From NCBI RefSeq assembly GCF_013170845.1, contig NZ_CP033367.1, forward strand, positions 6,883,001-6,947,000: 64,000 nucleotides of DNA, in the 5' to 3' direction. Of the stretch, positions 27,863-39,169 are shown piece by piece (within the stretch, counting starts at the first letter, position 1; each line of letters starts with the position of its first letter). Under the pieces are notes generated by a model. The model was given only the letters and a program-made list of their open reading frames with translations, was not told the origin of the DNA and did no database searches. Made by a program: the position numbers and the translations under genes. The DNA comes from Mesorhizobium loti R88b. GTDB lineage: Bacteria > Pseudomonadota > Alphaproteobacteria > Rhizobiales > Rhizobiaceae.

Positions 27863-29353
27863 TCAACGGTTGCCGAAGCGGTGAGCCGTCGCGCCAGCAA
27901 ATTCATTGAAGGCGTTCACAGTCGCGGTCCCGTTCTTCATGCTCGCCAGATTGTCCTCCACAGCAGGCTGGCGATCCCACGGCGCCGGCTCCCGCACCTG
28001 GTCCCAGATCGGGCTATGAATGGCGAGGTCGATCTGCCGGACAAGTTCCACCATGCCGTCATAGCCGGCATAAGGATGTTGGCGCTCCTGGTTGATATCG
28101 AGCCAGGGTGTCTTGGCCTTCAGCGCGATGAATTGCGTGCGCCCGCCCGACAGCATGATGTCGGCCTTGTGTTTTGAGAGCATGGCGTAAAGATCGAGCG
28201 CTGCCATCTGCTCGAACATGTGGTTTTCGTCCTTGAGGATCCGCTTGATCCGCTCCTTGTCTTCGACTGTGGATTTCTTGACCGAGGTGCCGACGATCTC
28301 CATGCCGATCTCCATCAGCGCGTGGACGACTGACCAGGACTTCACACCGCCCGTATTGAGCAGCACGCGCTTGCCTTGAAGCCGCTGGCGGTAGGCCTCG
28401 AGCTTCTTCCACGCAATCGCCTCCTGCTCAGCGATCAGCGTGTCCGTGCGCTCGAGGATCTCCGCATCGGCGCCCTTCCTCACCAGCAGCTCAGCAATGT
28501 TGCGAAGTGCCTCCGAGGTATCGGTTATGCCGTAGAAGGAGCCCTCGAAGAACGGGATGTCCCAGCGCCCCGCCATCTTGCGGGCCAGATTGATCAGTGC
28601 GCTCGAGCACACCAACATAGCCGCCTGGGAGCGGTGCGCGGATGCAACGTCGATGTAACGCGCATCGCCCGGAATGCAGGCGCGCACCCGGATGCCGAGC
28701 CGATCAAGCAGCGGCTTCACCAGCCAGAATTCGCCGGAGAGGTTGAATTCGCCAAGGATGTTGATGTCGTAGGGCCCGGCGTCGTCGGGTTCCACCGTGC
28801 CGATGACATGATCGAGCAACGCTTCGGCGGCGAGTTTGTTGCCGAGGTTCTTGGAGCCGGCCAAGCCCGGCGCATTGATCGGCACCACGGCCAAGCCGAA
28901 TTTTTCGGCCGCGCGTTTGCACACGGCCTCAATGTCGTCGCCGATCAGCGCCGTCACGCAGGTCGAATAGACGAAGACTGCCGGCGGCGCATATGTTTCC
29001 TTGATCTCGCGGATCGCCCTGAACAGCTTCCGCTCGCCCTGCCCCATCACGACGTCGAGTTCGGTGAGGTCGGTTGTGAAGCTTGTCCGCCACAGGGTTG
29101 GCCCGGACGAGGCTGCGCCTCTGTTGTCCCATGAATTGCCCTCGCAGGCGAGCGGTGCATGGACCAGGTGCGCAACGTCGGTGATCGGCTGCAGGACGAT
29201 CTTGGCGCCGTCAAAGGCGCAGCCGCCGGCTGCCGCCCCGGGGGTCAGCGGCTTCGAGCAGCCCTGCTTGCGCGCCTTGGCATCCTTGCCGCGGTTGTTA
29301 TCGCAGGCGGGCTCGTCGAAAACGTCCTGGATCTTGGCACTGAGCGAGGTCAT
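27863..29353 (-). CDS. nifE: nitrogenase cofactor scaffold subunit NifE
   Basis: NifE is the NifD-like half of the NifEN scaffold. The 496-residue protein shows the Cys-containing segments GGCAFDGAKIVLQPITD, HAPLACEGNSWDNRG and [17 protein letters not shown]. An N-terminal part with several Cys (CDNNRG, KQGCSK) is typical of the family. It begins 60 bases after nifK and ends just before nifN, inside the nif operon. Confidence 0.96.
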   Translation of the reverse strand: MTSLSAKIQDVFDEPACDNNRGKDAKARKQGCSKPLTPGAAAGGCAFDGAKIVLQPITDVAHLVHAPLACEGNSWDNRGAASSGPTLWRTSFTTDLTELDVVMGQGERKLFRAIREIKETYAPPAVFVYSTCVTALIGDDIEAVCKRAAEKFGLAVVPINAPGLAGSKNLGNKLAAEALLDHVIGTVEPDDAGPYDINILGEFNLSGEFWLVKPLLDRLGIRVRACIPGDARYIDVASAHRSQAAMLVCSSALINLARKMAGRWDIPFFEGSFYGITDTSEALRNIAELLVRKGADAEILERTDTLIAEQEAIAWKKLEAYRQRLQGKRVLLNTGGVKSWSVVHALMEIGMEIVGTSVKKSTVEDKERIKRILKDENHMFEQMAALDLYAMLSKHKADIMLSGGRTQFIALKAKTPWLDINQERQHPYAGYDGMVELVRQIDLAIHSPIWDQVREPAPWDRQPAVEDNLASMKNGTATVNAFNEFAGATAHRFGNR

Positions 29354-29413
29354 TGCGTCAGTCTCCGAAGTCCATTGGGCGATTGGCGGCCTCGGCGAAA
29401 AGCCGGCACGGGC

Positions 29414-30955
29414 TTAGCGGGTGAGGTCATAGGAATAGTCCGTCACGCCCGTTTCGCTCGTCTCGCGATCGAGCTTGTCGAATATCTTGTCGAGGATCGT
29501 CGTCAGCACGCGTAATCCACCCTGGTAGCCCATGAGGGGAAAGCGATGGTGATGGTGCCGGTCGAAGATTGGAAACATCAGCCGGATCAGCGGCGTGCCG
29601 GTGTCGCGCTCCAGATACTTGCCATAGGAATTGCCGATCAGCAGGTCCACCGGCTCTGTAAAAAGCAGCGAACGCATCGCCCAGAGATCCTTGCCCGCCC
29701 AGACCTGGGCATCCTGGCCGAAGGACGAGGATGCAAGCAACTCCTTCATCTCGGCCTCCCAGGCCGATGTGCCGTTGGTCGCGAGGCAATGTGTCGGCTC
29801 GCCGCCGGTCTCCATGACGAAGCGGGCCATGGCGTAGACGAAGTCCGGATCCCCATAGATTGCGTACTTCTTGCCGTGCAGCCATGACTGGCTGTCCGCC
29901 ATGGCGTCAACCAGTCGGCCGCGCTCCATCCGGATCGTCTCGGGGATCTCCTGGCCGGAAATCGCTGAGACCTTCATCAGGAATTCGTCGGTCGCCTGGA
30001 CTCCCAGCGGATAGTGGAAGGATGCCGTCGCCTGCCCGACCTCGTTGCAATATTCCAGCGTCTTGCGGGTGTTGTAATGCTGCAGCGACAGTGTCGCCTC
30101 CGCGTTGAGTGCCCCTTTCACGTCTTCGATCTTCGTGCCACCGTCATACATGCGGTATTCACCGTCCGACGGCGTGTCGAACTGGTCTGAGGCGTCTTGA
30201 ATGACGGTATAAATGACACCCATCAGGTCGAGGAGGCGCTTGAGTTCCCGGTTGTTTCCGACGCAGAATCCGTCGAAGCCTGGAATGATGTTGATGGTCC
30301 CAGCGGCTTGCGAGCGCTCGCTGCCCTTCCAGAAATGCTCCAGCACGCCCTTCACCATGCCGTCGTAGCCATCGACATGGCTGCCGACGAAGGCAGGCGT
30401 ATGAGCGAAAGGCACGTCGAAGTCGCACGGGACCGAGCCTTCGTTCTTGGCGTTCTCTATGAAGCTCCGCAGGTCGTCGCCAATGACCTCGGCCATGCAG
30501 GTGGTCGAGACGGCGATCATCTTGGGGTCGTAGAGCTTGTATGTATTGGCGAGCCCGTCGACCATGTTCTTGAGGCCGCCAAACACTGCCGCGTCCTCGG
30601 TCATCGAGGAGGAAACCGCTGACGAAGGCTCCTTGAAATGTCGCGACAGATGCGAGCGGTAGTAGGCAACGCAGCCCTGGCTACCGTGGACGAAAGACAT
30701 GGTGCGCTCGAAGCCCGCGGCCGCGAACACCGCACCGAGCGGCTGGCAGGCCTTGGCGGGGTTTATGACAAGCGCCTCGCGAGCGAGGTTCTTTTCGCGG
30801 TATTCCCAAGTCTTGGTCAATTCGCGTTGATCGGTGACGATCTGATCAGGGTGCGGACATTCGAAATTCAGTTTCTTCTCGGCAAGCATTTGTCTGTATT
30901 CCGGCTCGCGGAACAATGGAGCATGGTCGAGAACTTTTTCGGCCGATTGCGGCAT
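29414..30955 (-). CDS. nifK: nitrogenase MoFe protein beta subunit
   Basis: NifK carries half of the P-cluster ligands of the MoFe protein. The three ligand Cys lie in [33 protein letters not shown] and [13 protein letters not shown]. The ATG at 30955 (MPQSAEKV) was chosen over 30973 because AAAGGTAACCACC precedes it at the right distance; it gives 513 residues. The C-terminus ([17 protein letters not shown]) is complete. Confidence 0.97.
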   Translation of the reverse strand: MPQSAEKVLDHAPLFREPEYRQMLAEKKLNFECPHPDQIVTDQRELTKTWEYREKNLAREALVINPAKACQPLGAVFAAAGFERTMSFVHGSQGCVAYYRSHLSRHFKEPSSAVSSSMTEDAAVFGGLKNMVDGLANTYKLYDPKMIAVSTTCMAEVIGDDLRSFIENAKNEGSVPCDFDVPFAHTPAFVGSHVDGYDGMVKGVLEHFWKGSERSQAAGTINIIPGFDGFCVGNNRELKRLLDLMGVIYTVIQDASDQFDTPSDGEYRMYDGGTKIEDVKGALNAEATLSLQHYNTRKTLEYCNEVGQATASFHYPLGVQATDEFLMKVSAISGQEIPETIRMERGRLVDAMADSQSWLHGKKYAIYGDPDFVYAMARFVMETGGEPTHCLATNGTSAWEAEMKELLASSSFGQDAQVWAGKDLWAMRSLLFTEPVDLLIGNSYGKYLERDTGTPLIRLMFPIFDRHHHHRFPLMGYQGGLRVLTTILDKIFDKLDRETSETGVTDYSYDLTR

Positions 30956-31052
30956 GGTGGTTACCTTTTCCATCTGGCTGCGGCAAGCGGCAGCACAGGG
31001 ACATCGAAACTTGAAGGGCCTCTCGCGGATCGAGTGCCCCCGAGCATTTATC

Positions 31053-31077
31053 GGCCTCCCTGCCTGGCAGGGAGGCC
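31053..31077. other. perfect GC-rich hairpin between nifD and nifK
   Basis: GGCCTCCCTGCC and its exact complement GGCAGGGAGGCC are separated by a single T. It begins 5 bases below the nifD stop in the 127-base nifD-nifK gap. There is no T-run, so it looks less like a terminator than an mRNA-stabilising or partial attenuator structure that would lower nifK relative to nifD or protect the nifHD message. Confidence 0.7.
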
Positions 31078-31082
31078 AGTCC

Positions 31083-32588
31083 TCATTCGGCGGCGACGGC
31101 CCTCAGCGGTGCGTCCTTCATCTTCTTCCACGGCGCGCGGTAGAGACCCCAGACCGGGTTGTTGATGGCCAGATCCATGTCGCGGGCGAAAATGGCGAAG
31201 CCGTCATAGCCGTGATACGGGCCGGAATAGTCCCAGGAGTGCATCTGGCGGAACGGGATGCCCATCTTCTGCACCGGGTACTTCTCCTTGATACCGGAGC
31301 CAACGAGATCAGGGCGGATGCCTTCGATGAACTTCTCCAGCTCGTAACCGGTGACGTCGTCATAGATGAGCGTGCCATTTTTCACGTAATGGCCGGTGCG
31401 CTGATAGTCGTCGTTGTGGGCGAACTCATAGCCGGTGCCGACGATCACCATAGCGAGGTCCTCGTAAGCAGTGATGACGTGACGAGGACGTAGCCCGCCG
31501 ACATAGAGCATCACCGTCCTGCCTTCGAGGCGCGGTTGGTACTTGGCGATGACGGCATCGACCAAGGGCCGGTATTTGGCGATGACCTTTTCGGTCTTCT
31601 CCTCGATTTCCGGGCCGAAATGCTTGGCGATGTTGCGCAGAGAGGCCTCGATCTGGGAGGGGCCGAAGAAATTGTATTCCATCCAGGCGATGCCGTACTT
31701 TTCCTCCATGTGCCGGCAGATGTAATTCATCGACCGGTAGCAGTGGATCAGGTTGAGCTTGGCCTTGGGAGCGCGCTCTATTTCGGCGAGTGTGGCGTCG
31801 CCCGACCAGTTGCCGACCACCCGAAGCCCAATCTCTTCGAGCAGGATTCGCGAGGCCCAGGCATCGCCGCCAATGTTGTAGTCGCCGACGACGTTGACGT
31901 CGTATGGGCCGGACTCGAACGCGACATCGTCCTTGTCGAAGACCCAATCGCGGATCGCATCATTGGCAATGTGGTGGCCGAGCGATTGTGAAACGCCGCG
32001 GAAACCTTCGCAGCGCACCGGTACAATCGTCTTTTCGTGCTCCTTGGCTTTCTTGCGCGACACGGCCTCGATATCGTCCCCGATCAGGCCGATCGGGCAT
32101 TCGGACTGCACCGAGATGCCGCCACTGAGCGGAAACAGGTCCTCGATCTCGTCGATGATCTTTTCCAGCTTCTTGTCGCCGCCGAAAACGATGTCCTTCT
32201 CCTGGAAGTCGGAGGTGAACTGCATTGTCACGAACGTGTCGATACCCGTCGTGCCGACGTAATAGTTGCGGCGTTGCGACCAGGAATATTGCCCACAGCC
32301 GACCGGCCCGTGCGAGATGTGGACCATATCCTTGACTGGACCCCACACCACGCCCTTGGAGCCGGCATAGGCGCAGCCGCGGATTGTCATCACGCCCGGA
32401 ATGGATTTGATGTTCGATTTGACGTCGCATTCGGAAAGGCCCTTGTCCTCCCCGCCGGCCTCGTCCTTGCTCGTTGCGACACTGAGGTGCTTCTTGCGAC
32501 GCTTCGCCGCCTTGTCTGGATATTGGGACAGCACGTCTTCGATAAGCTTCGCATGCAAAGCGCCGTCATTCTCATAGTCGAGGCCCAT
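31083..32588 (-). CDS. nifD: nitrogenase MoFe protein alpha subunit
   Basis: NifD binds FeMo-cofactor and shares the P-cluster with NifK. P-cluster Cys are in [25 protein letters not shown] and [11 protein letters not shown]. Cofactor ligands are the Cys in [11 protein letters not shown] and the His in [18 protein letters not shown]. The start at 32588 (MGLDYEND) has AAAGGGGCAGG just before it and gives 501 residues, normal for the family. Confidence 0.97.
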   Translation of the reverse strand: MGLDYENDGALHAKLIEDVLSQYPDKAAKRRKKHLSVATSKDEAGGEDKGLSECDVKSNIKSIPGVMTIRGCAYAGSKGVVWGPVKDMVHISHGPVGCGQYSWSQRRNYYVGTTGIDTFVTMQFTSDFQEKDIVFGGDKKLEKIIDEIEDLFPLSGGISVQSECPIGLIGDDIEAVSRKKAKEHEKTIVPVRCEGFRGVSQSLGHHIANDAIRDWVFDKDDVAFESGPYDVNVVGDYNIGGDAWASRILLEEIGLRVVGNWSGDATLAEIERAPKAKLNLIHCYRSMNYICRHMEEKYGIAWMEYNFFGPSQIEASLRNIAKHFGPEIEEKTEKVIAKYRPLVDAVIAKYQPRLEGRTVMLYVGGLRPRHVITAYEDLAMVIVGTGYEFAHNDDYQRTGHYVKNGTLIYDDVTGYELEKFIEGIRPDLVGSGIKEKYPVQKMGIPFRQMHSWDYSGPYHGYDGFAIFARDMDLAINNPVWGLYRAPWKKMKDAPLRAVAAE

Positions 32589-32649
32589 GGGACCTGCCCC
32601 TTTCAAGGTTCGGGTAACGCCTCGCCAACGAGGCCTTGTTTCGTACAAA

Positions 32650-32676
32650 GGGGCGCCAGGTCACGGTCGGCGCCCC
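32650..32676. other. stem-loop in the nifH-nifD gap
   Basis: GGGGCGCC and GGCGCCCC flank an 11-base loop in the 104-base gap after nifH. Hairpins at this place in nif operons commonly protect the nifH message from decay, allowing excess Fe protein over MoFe protein. No U-run follows. Confidence 0.6.
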
Positions 32677-32692
32677 CTGTCGGTAGCGGCGG

Positions 32693-33715
<1,023 letters not shown>

Positions 33716-33777
33716 TTATGATTGCTTTTCAGCTATTTAACATTTGGCAAAAATATTAAATTGGCTAAATAGACTTG

Positions 33778-33793
33778 TGTCGCGGGCCCGACA
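33778..33793. promoter_or_regulatory. NifA upstream activator sequence of nifH
   Basis: TGTCGCGGGCCCGACA is a perfect palindrome of the TGT-N10-ACA type, about 91-107 bases upstream of the nifH -24/-12 promoter. This is the classic position for the NifA enhancer of nifH. Confidence 0.9.
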
Positions 33794-34605
33794 AAGGCGA
33801 CAGGAGATGTCGGATGAGGCCGGCAATCGCCTCGAGATGACGTTGCTCCGGGCCGGCGTCGGGAAGCCTCCACGGAAAGAACCCGCGGGCATGCAGAGCG
33901 GTGAAGAGCGGTTGTGGTCGTGACGCCCTCGTCCATGGCGGCGCGGGCGTAACCGGTTAGCCGATCCGACTTGTAGAACTCGGTGAACATAGAGATTCGT
34001 CAGCGTCACGAGGCTCGCCACGCACTTCCGAATGGCCCATGTTCTTCGTCTTCGAGCCAACCGACTGGATCAGTTTCTGGTAGGCAACGTTCGCGACCCG
34101 CAACGCTGTCTCCGCAGCCTTGTTCGCTCGCCTGCGAACTTCAGGCGTCGACCAAGCTTGGACACTAGGTCAGGCAGGCTTTCGCCAACGTCGTCGTCGG
34201 CAAGCTCTGGCGTTCGCTTGATGAGACCGTAGATTGCGTGGACGACCTCCTGCGGTGTGGGGAAGGACGCACCACGAGAGAAAAGCGCTCATAGGTATCG
34301 AGGAGCGCCGCTTCGTAGAGGAACCGGAATTTGCGGGATAAGATCAAAAGAGCGTCATCATTAAGATAACGGAAGAGTGTCATTCGTGGCATTTACCCGA
34401 GGTGCCCACGAATTGTATGCCACCGCTTAGCGAGCCAACTTTTTCATGAACTTAGCGACACAGCGAAAGTTGCGATTTTGGCGATAGGTACGGTACGCCT
34501 GGCGCTCTTGCTTGCCGTGGAACCATCATCGCGGTCACAACGAAGTCGTGCGCTTCAATTGCGGTGCCAACTCTTTCCTGCGATTATTGGCGGGGGGAGC
34601 GGGCG
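33794..34605. other. upstream flank of nifH with unrecognised gene relic
   Basis: No intact gene is seen. On the minus strand a frame starting at 34383 (MTLFRYLNDDALLILSRKFR...DTYERFSLVVRPSP) continues, after a one-base shift near 34260, as QEVVHAIYGLIKRTPELADD and ESLPDLVSKLGRRLKFAGER. The two halves read as one protein of about 90 residues of unknown family, now frameshifted. The rest shows nothing. Confidence 0.4.
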
Positions 34606-34911
34606 ATGATTAAAGGCTCAATTGCTGGATGCTTGTTGGTTCTGACACCGCTGCCGGCATTGGCCGGCGATTTCGGTGGTCTGACGTTAACTTCGACGTG
34701 CGACCAATATAACAAGTCATCAGGTTCGAACCGCGCCGGCTTCGTCCACGACTTGATCGTCGGAACAAGTGCCGCAACGGGCAAAGACTACCAATCCCAC
34801 CGCGTTGACATTCAAGCGTGTGTTGCAGCGACGTTCGCCCCACCCTGCGTGACGGGAACAACATCCATCCGCGAAGTGTTGGCCGCTTGCATGCTGATGG
34901 TAGGCAACTAA
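34606..34911 (+). CDS. small secreted protein of unknown function
   Basis: The 101-residue protein begins with a Sec signal peptide (MIKGSIAGCLLVLTPLPALA, cleavage expected after ALA). The mature part has four Cys, suggesting disulfides in the periplasm (TSTCDQYN, IQACVAAT, APPCVTG, LAACMLM). The Cys pattern and the VREVL-like helix near the end recall Rap1a/Tai-type immunity proteins, but the match is too weak to name it. The start at 34606 was chosen because it begins the signal peptide. Confidence 0.6.
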   Translation: MIKGSIAGCLLVLTPLPALAGDFGGLTLTSTCDQYNKSSGSNRAGFVHDLIVGTSAATGKDYQSHRVDIQACVAATFAPPCVTGTTSIREVLAACMLMVGN

Positions 34912-34931
34912 ATCGATGAGAGCAGTATCCC

Positions 34932-35462
34932 GTGCCTGTGGCTGTTGAAGCGGTTTGGACGAGCAAAGAGATCATCCTCGCGATCATCGCGACAGGGCTA
35001 ATTTCGGCTTTGGCAGGCTGGGTAGCCGATTTCGTTAAGGAGCGTTGGTCCGAAAAGCGGTCAGCGCGATACGCGGCGATGCGGTGCGCGATCGCCTTTG
35101 AAAGCTACGCCGCAGATTGCTGGAACAATGCCAATATGAGCGAGGGCCATTTTCATATGGCCGAGGAGGCCTATTCGGAGTCCCTTCCACCGGCGCCTGT
35201 CATTCCGGAGGATATTGATTGGCGTTCAGTGGATCCGATTTTGGCGGATGCGGTCTTGTCCTTTATGACGTCCAGCAAGATCGCGGAATCAGAGGCGGCT
35301 TACGCACGCGTCTACGAAGGCAACCCCTTCGACTTCGACGATGCTACTCGGATGCTGGGACGTCGGGCGCTGGAAATATCGTCCAAACTCCGCTCACGAT
35401 ATGGCATGCGACCAAGTGCAGAGTACGAGAAGATGCATAAGCGGTTGAAAGGCAGCGGCTAG
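34932..35462 (+). CDS. unknown protein with N-terminal membrane anchor
   Basis: The protein has 176 residues from a GTG start, with a single hydrophobic segment (residues about 13-30, IILAIIATGLISALAGWV) followed by a charged soluble domain (KERWSEKRSARYAAMRC...). It starts 20 bases after the secreted protein and may be cotranscribed with it. I do not recognise a family. Confidence 0.6.
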   Translation: MPVAVEAVWTSKEIILAIIATGLISALAGWVADFVKERWSEKRSARYAAMRCAIAFESYAADCWNNANMSEGHFHMAEEAYSESLPPAPVIPEDIDWRSVDPILADAVLSFMTSSKIAESEAAYARVYEGNPFDFDDATRMLGRRALEISSKLRSRYGMRPSAEYEKMHKRLKGSG

Positions 35463-36584
35463 CCTGTCTGGCTGGATTGACAAGACCCGCCACCGTAGCA
35501 GCGGGCCAAATTCCAATCCGGTGGGGATTTCACTCGTACCGGAAATCCTGCAGCGAGGCGTGACGCAAATCCTCCTCGCCTCGCCCGATCAGCCCAGGCT
35601 TGGCCCATATACTCCAGCGCACCCAATTTTTTGGCGATTATGTACTTTACAAACCAAGCCTCAATAGGTATCGTGAACTATATATCAGGGTTGCCATGTC
35701 TATCTTTTCCAAGCCTTATTTTCATGATGAAGCAGCCGCTTTCGAGCACCTTGAGGAGGTGCTCTGGAGGGGCGAGCCGGTATGTCCGCACTGCGGCACG
35801 ATCAACAACGCTACCAAGTTGCAAGGTCAGGCTACCCGAGTTGGCGTTTGGAAGTGCAAAGACCGCCATTGCCGGAAGCAGTTCACGGCAAAGGTCGGGA
35901 CTGTGTTCGAGAACGGCCGCATTCCTTTGAACAAAATGTTGCAGGCGGTGCACCTGATGGTCTCCTCCAAGAAGGGGATCAGCTCGCACCAACTGCACCG
36001 CATCCTTGAGATCCAGTACAAGAGCGCATGGTTTCTGGCGCACCGTATCCGTGAGGCAATGCGTGACGGTTCACTGGCGCGGATTGGCGGCGGTGGCGGC
36101 TTTGTGGAGGCTGACGAGACTTTCATCGGTCGCGAGCCCGGAAAAGCAAAGAAGCGCGCCTACCATCACAAGATGAAAGTGCTTTCGCTGCTCGACCGCG
36201 AGACCGGCCAAACGCGCAGTATGGTCGTGGACGACCTGAAGCCGGCGACCATAACTCCAAACTTGGAAGAGAACATCGCCAAGGAAGCCCGCGTCATGAC
36301 CGAAGGCCGGACACTATTTCCACCTCAACAAGAGCTTTGCTGAACACAGCATCGTTCGGCATGGACAGGAGGAGTATGTTCGCTACGACGCTCGCCATAT
36401 CCACCCACACCAACACGATTGAAGGCTATTTTTCGATCTTCAAGCGCGGCATGAAAGGCGTTTACCAGCACTGCGGCAAGAAGCACCTGCACCGCTATCT
36501 GGCGGAATGTGAGCGCTGTACCGGCACCACCTTTCGCGCGTGGTCGTGAGCAGCGATGTTCGGAGCCTTTGAGGGCTTCGACAC

Positions 36585-37031
36585 ATGACGATTTCAGAGC
36601 TTACGCTTAAGTCCAAGGATTCTGAGCCGGCGCGACGTTTCGAGGTGTTCACGGGTTCTGGACGGCGGCGCGATTGGTTGCCGGAGGAGAAAGCGCGGAT
36701 CGTGGCGGAAAGCTACGATGCTGGCGAGACCGTGAGCGCAGTGGCCCGGCGACATGCATTGTCCCCGCAGCAGCTGTTCGCCTGGCGCCGGTCCGCGCGG
36801 GTGCCGTTGGCGAATGCGCCAGCACCGGAGCCGTTGTTTGTTCCAGCGGTGGTCGCGGCACAGGAGCCCGAACCGGCGGGGAAGCGCGCGAGATCGACAC
36901 GGAAGCGGAAGGCCGCGCGAGAAACCGGCGTGATAGAGCTGGAGATTGACGGCGTCGCCATGCGGGTCGGTCGTGGCGCCGACGCCAGGACAGTGGCGGC
37001 GGTGATCCGTGCGCTGAAGGCGCCGTCGTGA
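36585..37031 (+). CDS. tnpA: IS66 accessory protein TnpA
   Basis: This 148-residue protein is the first gene of IS66 and has an N-terminal helix-turn-helix (KARIVAESYDAGETVSAVAR, HALSPQQLFAWRR) like IS3-type OrfA proteins. It is required with TnpB and TnpC for IS66 transposition, probably through binding the element ends. Its stop overlaps the tnpB start (ATGA-type overlap at 37028), so translation is coupled. Confidence 0.92.
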   Translation: MTISELTLKSKDSEPARRFEVFTGSGRRRDWLPEEKARIVAESYDAGETVSAVARRHALSPQQLFAWRRSARVPLANAPAPEPLFVPAVVAAQEPEPAGKRARSTRKRKAARETGVIELEIDGVAMRVGRGADARTVAAVIRALKAPS

Positions 37032-37384
37032 TCGGGCCGACGGGTGTGGTCAAGGTGATGGTCGCGACGAAGCCGGTGGACTTCCGCAAGGGGGCCGAGG
37101 GCCTGGCGGCGCTGGTGCGCGAGACGATGGGCGCCGATCCGTTCTCTGGCGCGGTCTACGTCTTCAGGGCCAAGCGCGCCGACCGGGTCAAGCTGGTGTA
37201 CTTCGACGGCACCGGCGTGTGCCTGCTGGCGAAGCGTCTGGAAGACGGGAAGTTCTGCTGGCCTGCCATCACCGATGGCGTGGTGAGGTTGTCGGCGGCG
37301 CAATTGCAGGCGCTCCTGGAAGGGTTGGATTGGCGGCGCGTGCATGACGCCCGCGAGACGCGCGCGCCGGTCGCGGCAAGTTGA
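37028..37384 (+). CDS. tnpB: IS66 accessory protein TnpB
   Basis: This 118-residue protein of the IS66 Orf2 family shows the blocks VMVATKPVDFRKGAEGLAAL, DPFSGAVYVFRAKRADRVKL and RLEDGKFCWP. It is essential for transposition, though its biochemical role is not defined. It overlaps tnpA by 4 bases and is 58 bases before tnpC. Confidence 0.94.
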   Translation: MIGPTGVVKVMVATKPVDFRKGAEGLAALVRETMGADPFSGAVYVFRAKRADRVKLVYFDGTGVCLLAKRLEDGKFCWPAITDGVVRLSAAQLQALLEGLDWRRVHDARETRAPVAAS

Positions 37385-37442
37385 TTCCATGGGAGGCTAG
37401 AGGCGCTGGCAAAGCATTGGAATGCATGATTGAATCGGCCTT

Positions 37443-38972
37443 GTGAGCAACCCGGCCGAGCCTCAGACCAACGATCCGATCGCGCTTCAGGCGATGCTGG
37501 CGGCGGAGCGCGCCGAGAACGAGCGGCTGCGCCAGATCATCAAGGAACTGCAGCGCCACCGCTTCGGCCGCAGAGCAGAGAGCCTGCCGGTCGACCAGCT
37601 GCTGCTGGGCCTTGAAGAGGCCGAGCAGATCGAGGCTGAAGGCTTCGCCGCGGAGGACACCGCCGATACTGCCAAGCGCGAGGCTCGCGCCAGGAAGCGC
37701 CGCGCCAACCGTGGATCACTGCCCGCGCATCTGCCGCGTATCGAGCAGATCATCGACATTCCCGACTATATCTGCCCGTGCTGCAAGGGGATGCTGCACG
37801 TCATGGGCGAGGATCGTTCCGAGCGCCTCGACATCGTGCCGGCCCAATTCCGCGTCATCGTCACGCGCCGGCCGAAGTATGCCTGTCGGAGCTGCGAGGA
37901 GATTGTAGTGCAGGCGCCGGCTCCGTCGCGGCTCGTCGAGGGCGGCATCCCGACTGAGGCGACCGTCGCCCATGTGCTGGTCTCCAAGTACGCCGACCAT
38001 CTTCCCCTGTATCGCCAGGCGCAAATCTACGCCCGCCAAGGCGTGAACCTGGATCGCTCAACGCTTGCCGATTGGGTCGGCAAGGCGGCTTTCCTGCTCC
38101 GCCCCATCCACGAGCGGTTGTTCGAGCGGCTGAAGGCGTCCGGGAAGCTCTTCGCCGACGAGACCACGGCGCCGGTGCTCGATCCCGGGCGCGGCCGCAC
38201 CAAGACGGGCCAACTGTTCGCCTATGCACGCGACGATCGCCCCTGGGGCGGGATCGATCCGCCCGGCGTCGCCTATCTCTATGCGCCCGATCGAAAGGCC
38301 GAGCAGCCACTGCGGCACCTTCAGGGCTTCGTCGGGATTCTGCAAGTCGACGGCTACGCGGGATACCGGGCGTTGGCCGAGCGCAATGCCGTGAGCCTGG
38401 CCTTCTGCTGGGCCCATGTCCGTCGCCGCTTCTACGAACTGGCCCAGTCCGGGCCCGCGCCGATCGCGACAGAGGCGCTCCAGCGCATCGGCGAGCTCTA
38501 CAAGATCGAGAGCGAGATCCGGGGCCGCCCGGCGGAGGAGCGCTGCGCTGCTCGCCAGCAGAGAAGCCGACCCATCATCGACGCCCTCGAGCCGTGGCTG
38601 CGCGGGAAACTCGCGCTGGTCAGCCAGAAGAGCAAGCTCGCCGAAGCAATCCGCTACCCGCTGTCGCGCTGGGCTGGGCTTGGTCGCTTCCTCGACGACG
38701 GCCGCGTCGAGATCGACTCCAACGTCGTCGAACGCTCGATCAGGCCAATCGCCCTCAATCGGAAGAATGCGCTCTTCGCCGGTTCCGACGGCGGTGGAGA
38801 GCACTGGGCGACGATCGCCTCGCTCGTAGAAACCGCGAAACTCAACGGCCTCGACCCGTACGCCTACCTCGCCGACGTCATCACCCGCATCGTCGCAGGC
38901 CATCCGCAAAGCCAGCTCGACTACCTGCTGCCCTGGGCGTATGCCCCCGCGCCACTCAAGGCCGTGGCCTGA
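37443..38972 (+). CDS. tnpC: IS66 transposase TnpC
   Basis: The 509-residue DDE transposase has a leucine-zipper-like N-terminus (RAENERLRQIIKELQRHRFG), a zinc-binding region (CPCCKGMLHVMGED, CRSCEEIVV), and the catalytic domain with LFADETTAPVLDPGRGRTKTGQ and LQVDGYAGY. The C-terminal VERSIRPIALNRKNALF block contains the last acidic residue. It starts at GTG 37443. The frame is intact, so the element may still move. Confidence 0.95.
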   Translation: MSNPAEPQTNDPIALQAMLAAERAENERLRQIIKELQRHRFGRRAESLPVDQLLLGLEEAEQIEAEGFAAEDTADTAKREARARKRRANRGSLPAHLPRIEQIIDIPDYICPCCKGMLHVMGEDRSERLDIVPAQFRVIVTRRPKYACRSCEEIVVQAPAPSRLVEGGIPTEATVAHVLVSKYADHLPLYRQAQIYARQGVNLDRSTLADWVGKAAFLLRPIHERLFERLKASGKLFADETTAPVLDPGRGRTKTGQLFAYARDDRPWGGIDPPGVAYLYAPDRKAEQPLRHLQGFVGILQVDGYAGYRALAERNAVSLAFCWAHVRRRFYELAQSGPAPIATEALQRIGELYKIESEIRGRPAEERCAARQQRSRPIIDALEPWLRGKLALVSQKSKLAEAIRYPLSRWAGLGRFLDDGRVEIDSNVVERSIRPIALNRKNALFAGSDGGGEHWATIASLVETAKLNGLDPYAYLADVITRIVAGHPQSQLDYLLPWAYAPAPLKAVA

Positions 38973-39169
38973 GAACAGCGGTTACGGCGGAATTTGACTT
39001 CCGCTACAACAACCGCGTGGCGTTGGGCGTTGACGATGTTGCCCGGGCTGAAAAGCTCGCCAAGGGGCTCGGCGGAAAGCGCCTGACCTATCGCAGGCCT
39101 GACGTCACCACAGCCTAAGCGCCGGCTCACACCGCGCGAGCTTTGGGAGGCGATGAAGCGGAAGCACCG

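Larger units (their letters stand above)
36509..38985 (+). mobile_element. complete IS66-family insertion sequence with 8-bp target duplication
   Basis: The element is 2477 bases long, with terminal inverted repeats (left GTGAGCGCTGTACC, right end complement GTAACCGCTGTTCT). It is flanked by the direct repeat GGCGGAAT at 36501-36508 and 38986-38993; 8-bp target duplication is standard for IS66. It carries intact tnpA, tnpB and tnpC in the usual order and interrupts an IS1595 transposase. It looks recent and possibly active. Confidence 0.95.
35696..39115 (+). pseudogene. IS1595-family transposase, split by IS66 and frameshifted
   Basis: The N-terminal two thirds (35696 to about 36300) carry an IS1595 transposase: a zinc-ribbon (CPHCGTINNATKL, WKCKDRHCRKQF) and the start of the DDE/ISXO2 domain (FVEADETFIGREPGKAKKRA). 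Two frameshifts follow near 36310 and 36405. The end block HTNTIEGYFSIFKRGMKGVY continues to LHRYLAE at 36502 and resumes after the IS66 element with EFDFRYNNRVALG...GKRLTYRRP, stopping at 39115. The join proves that IS66 landed inside this gene. Confidence 0.9.

Noticed and set aside
31053..31077. nifD-nifK hairpin as a transcription terminator
   Set aside because: There is no T-run, and nifK, nifE, nifN and nifX downstream have no visible promoter of their own and must be read through.
37713..38909. long minus-strand and alternate-frame ORFs across tnpC
   Set aside because: High GC content produces long shadow frames opposite the IS66 transposase, and none shows domain features.
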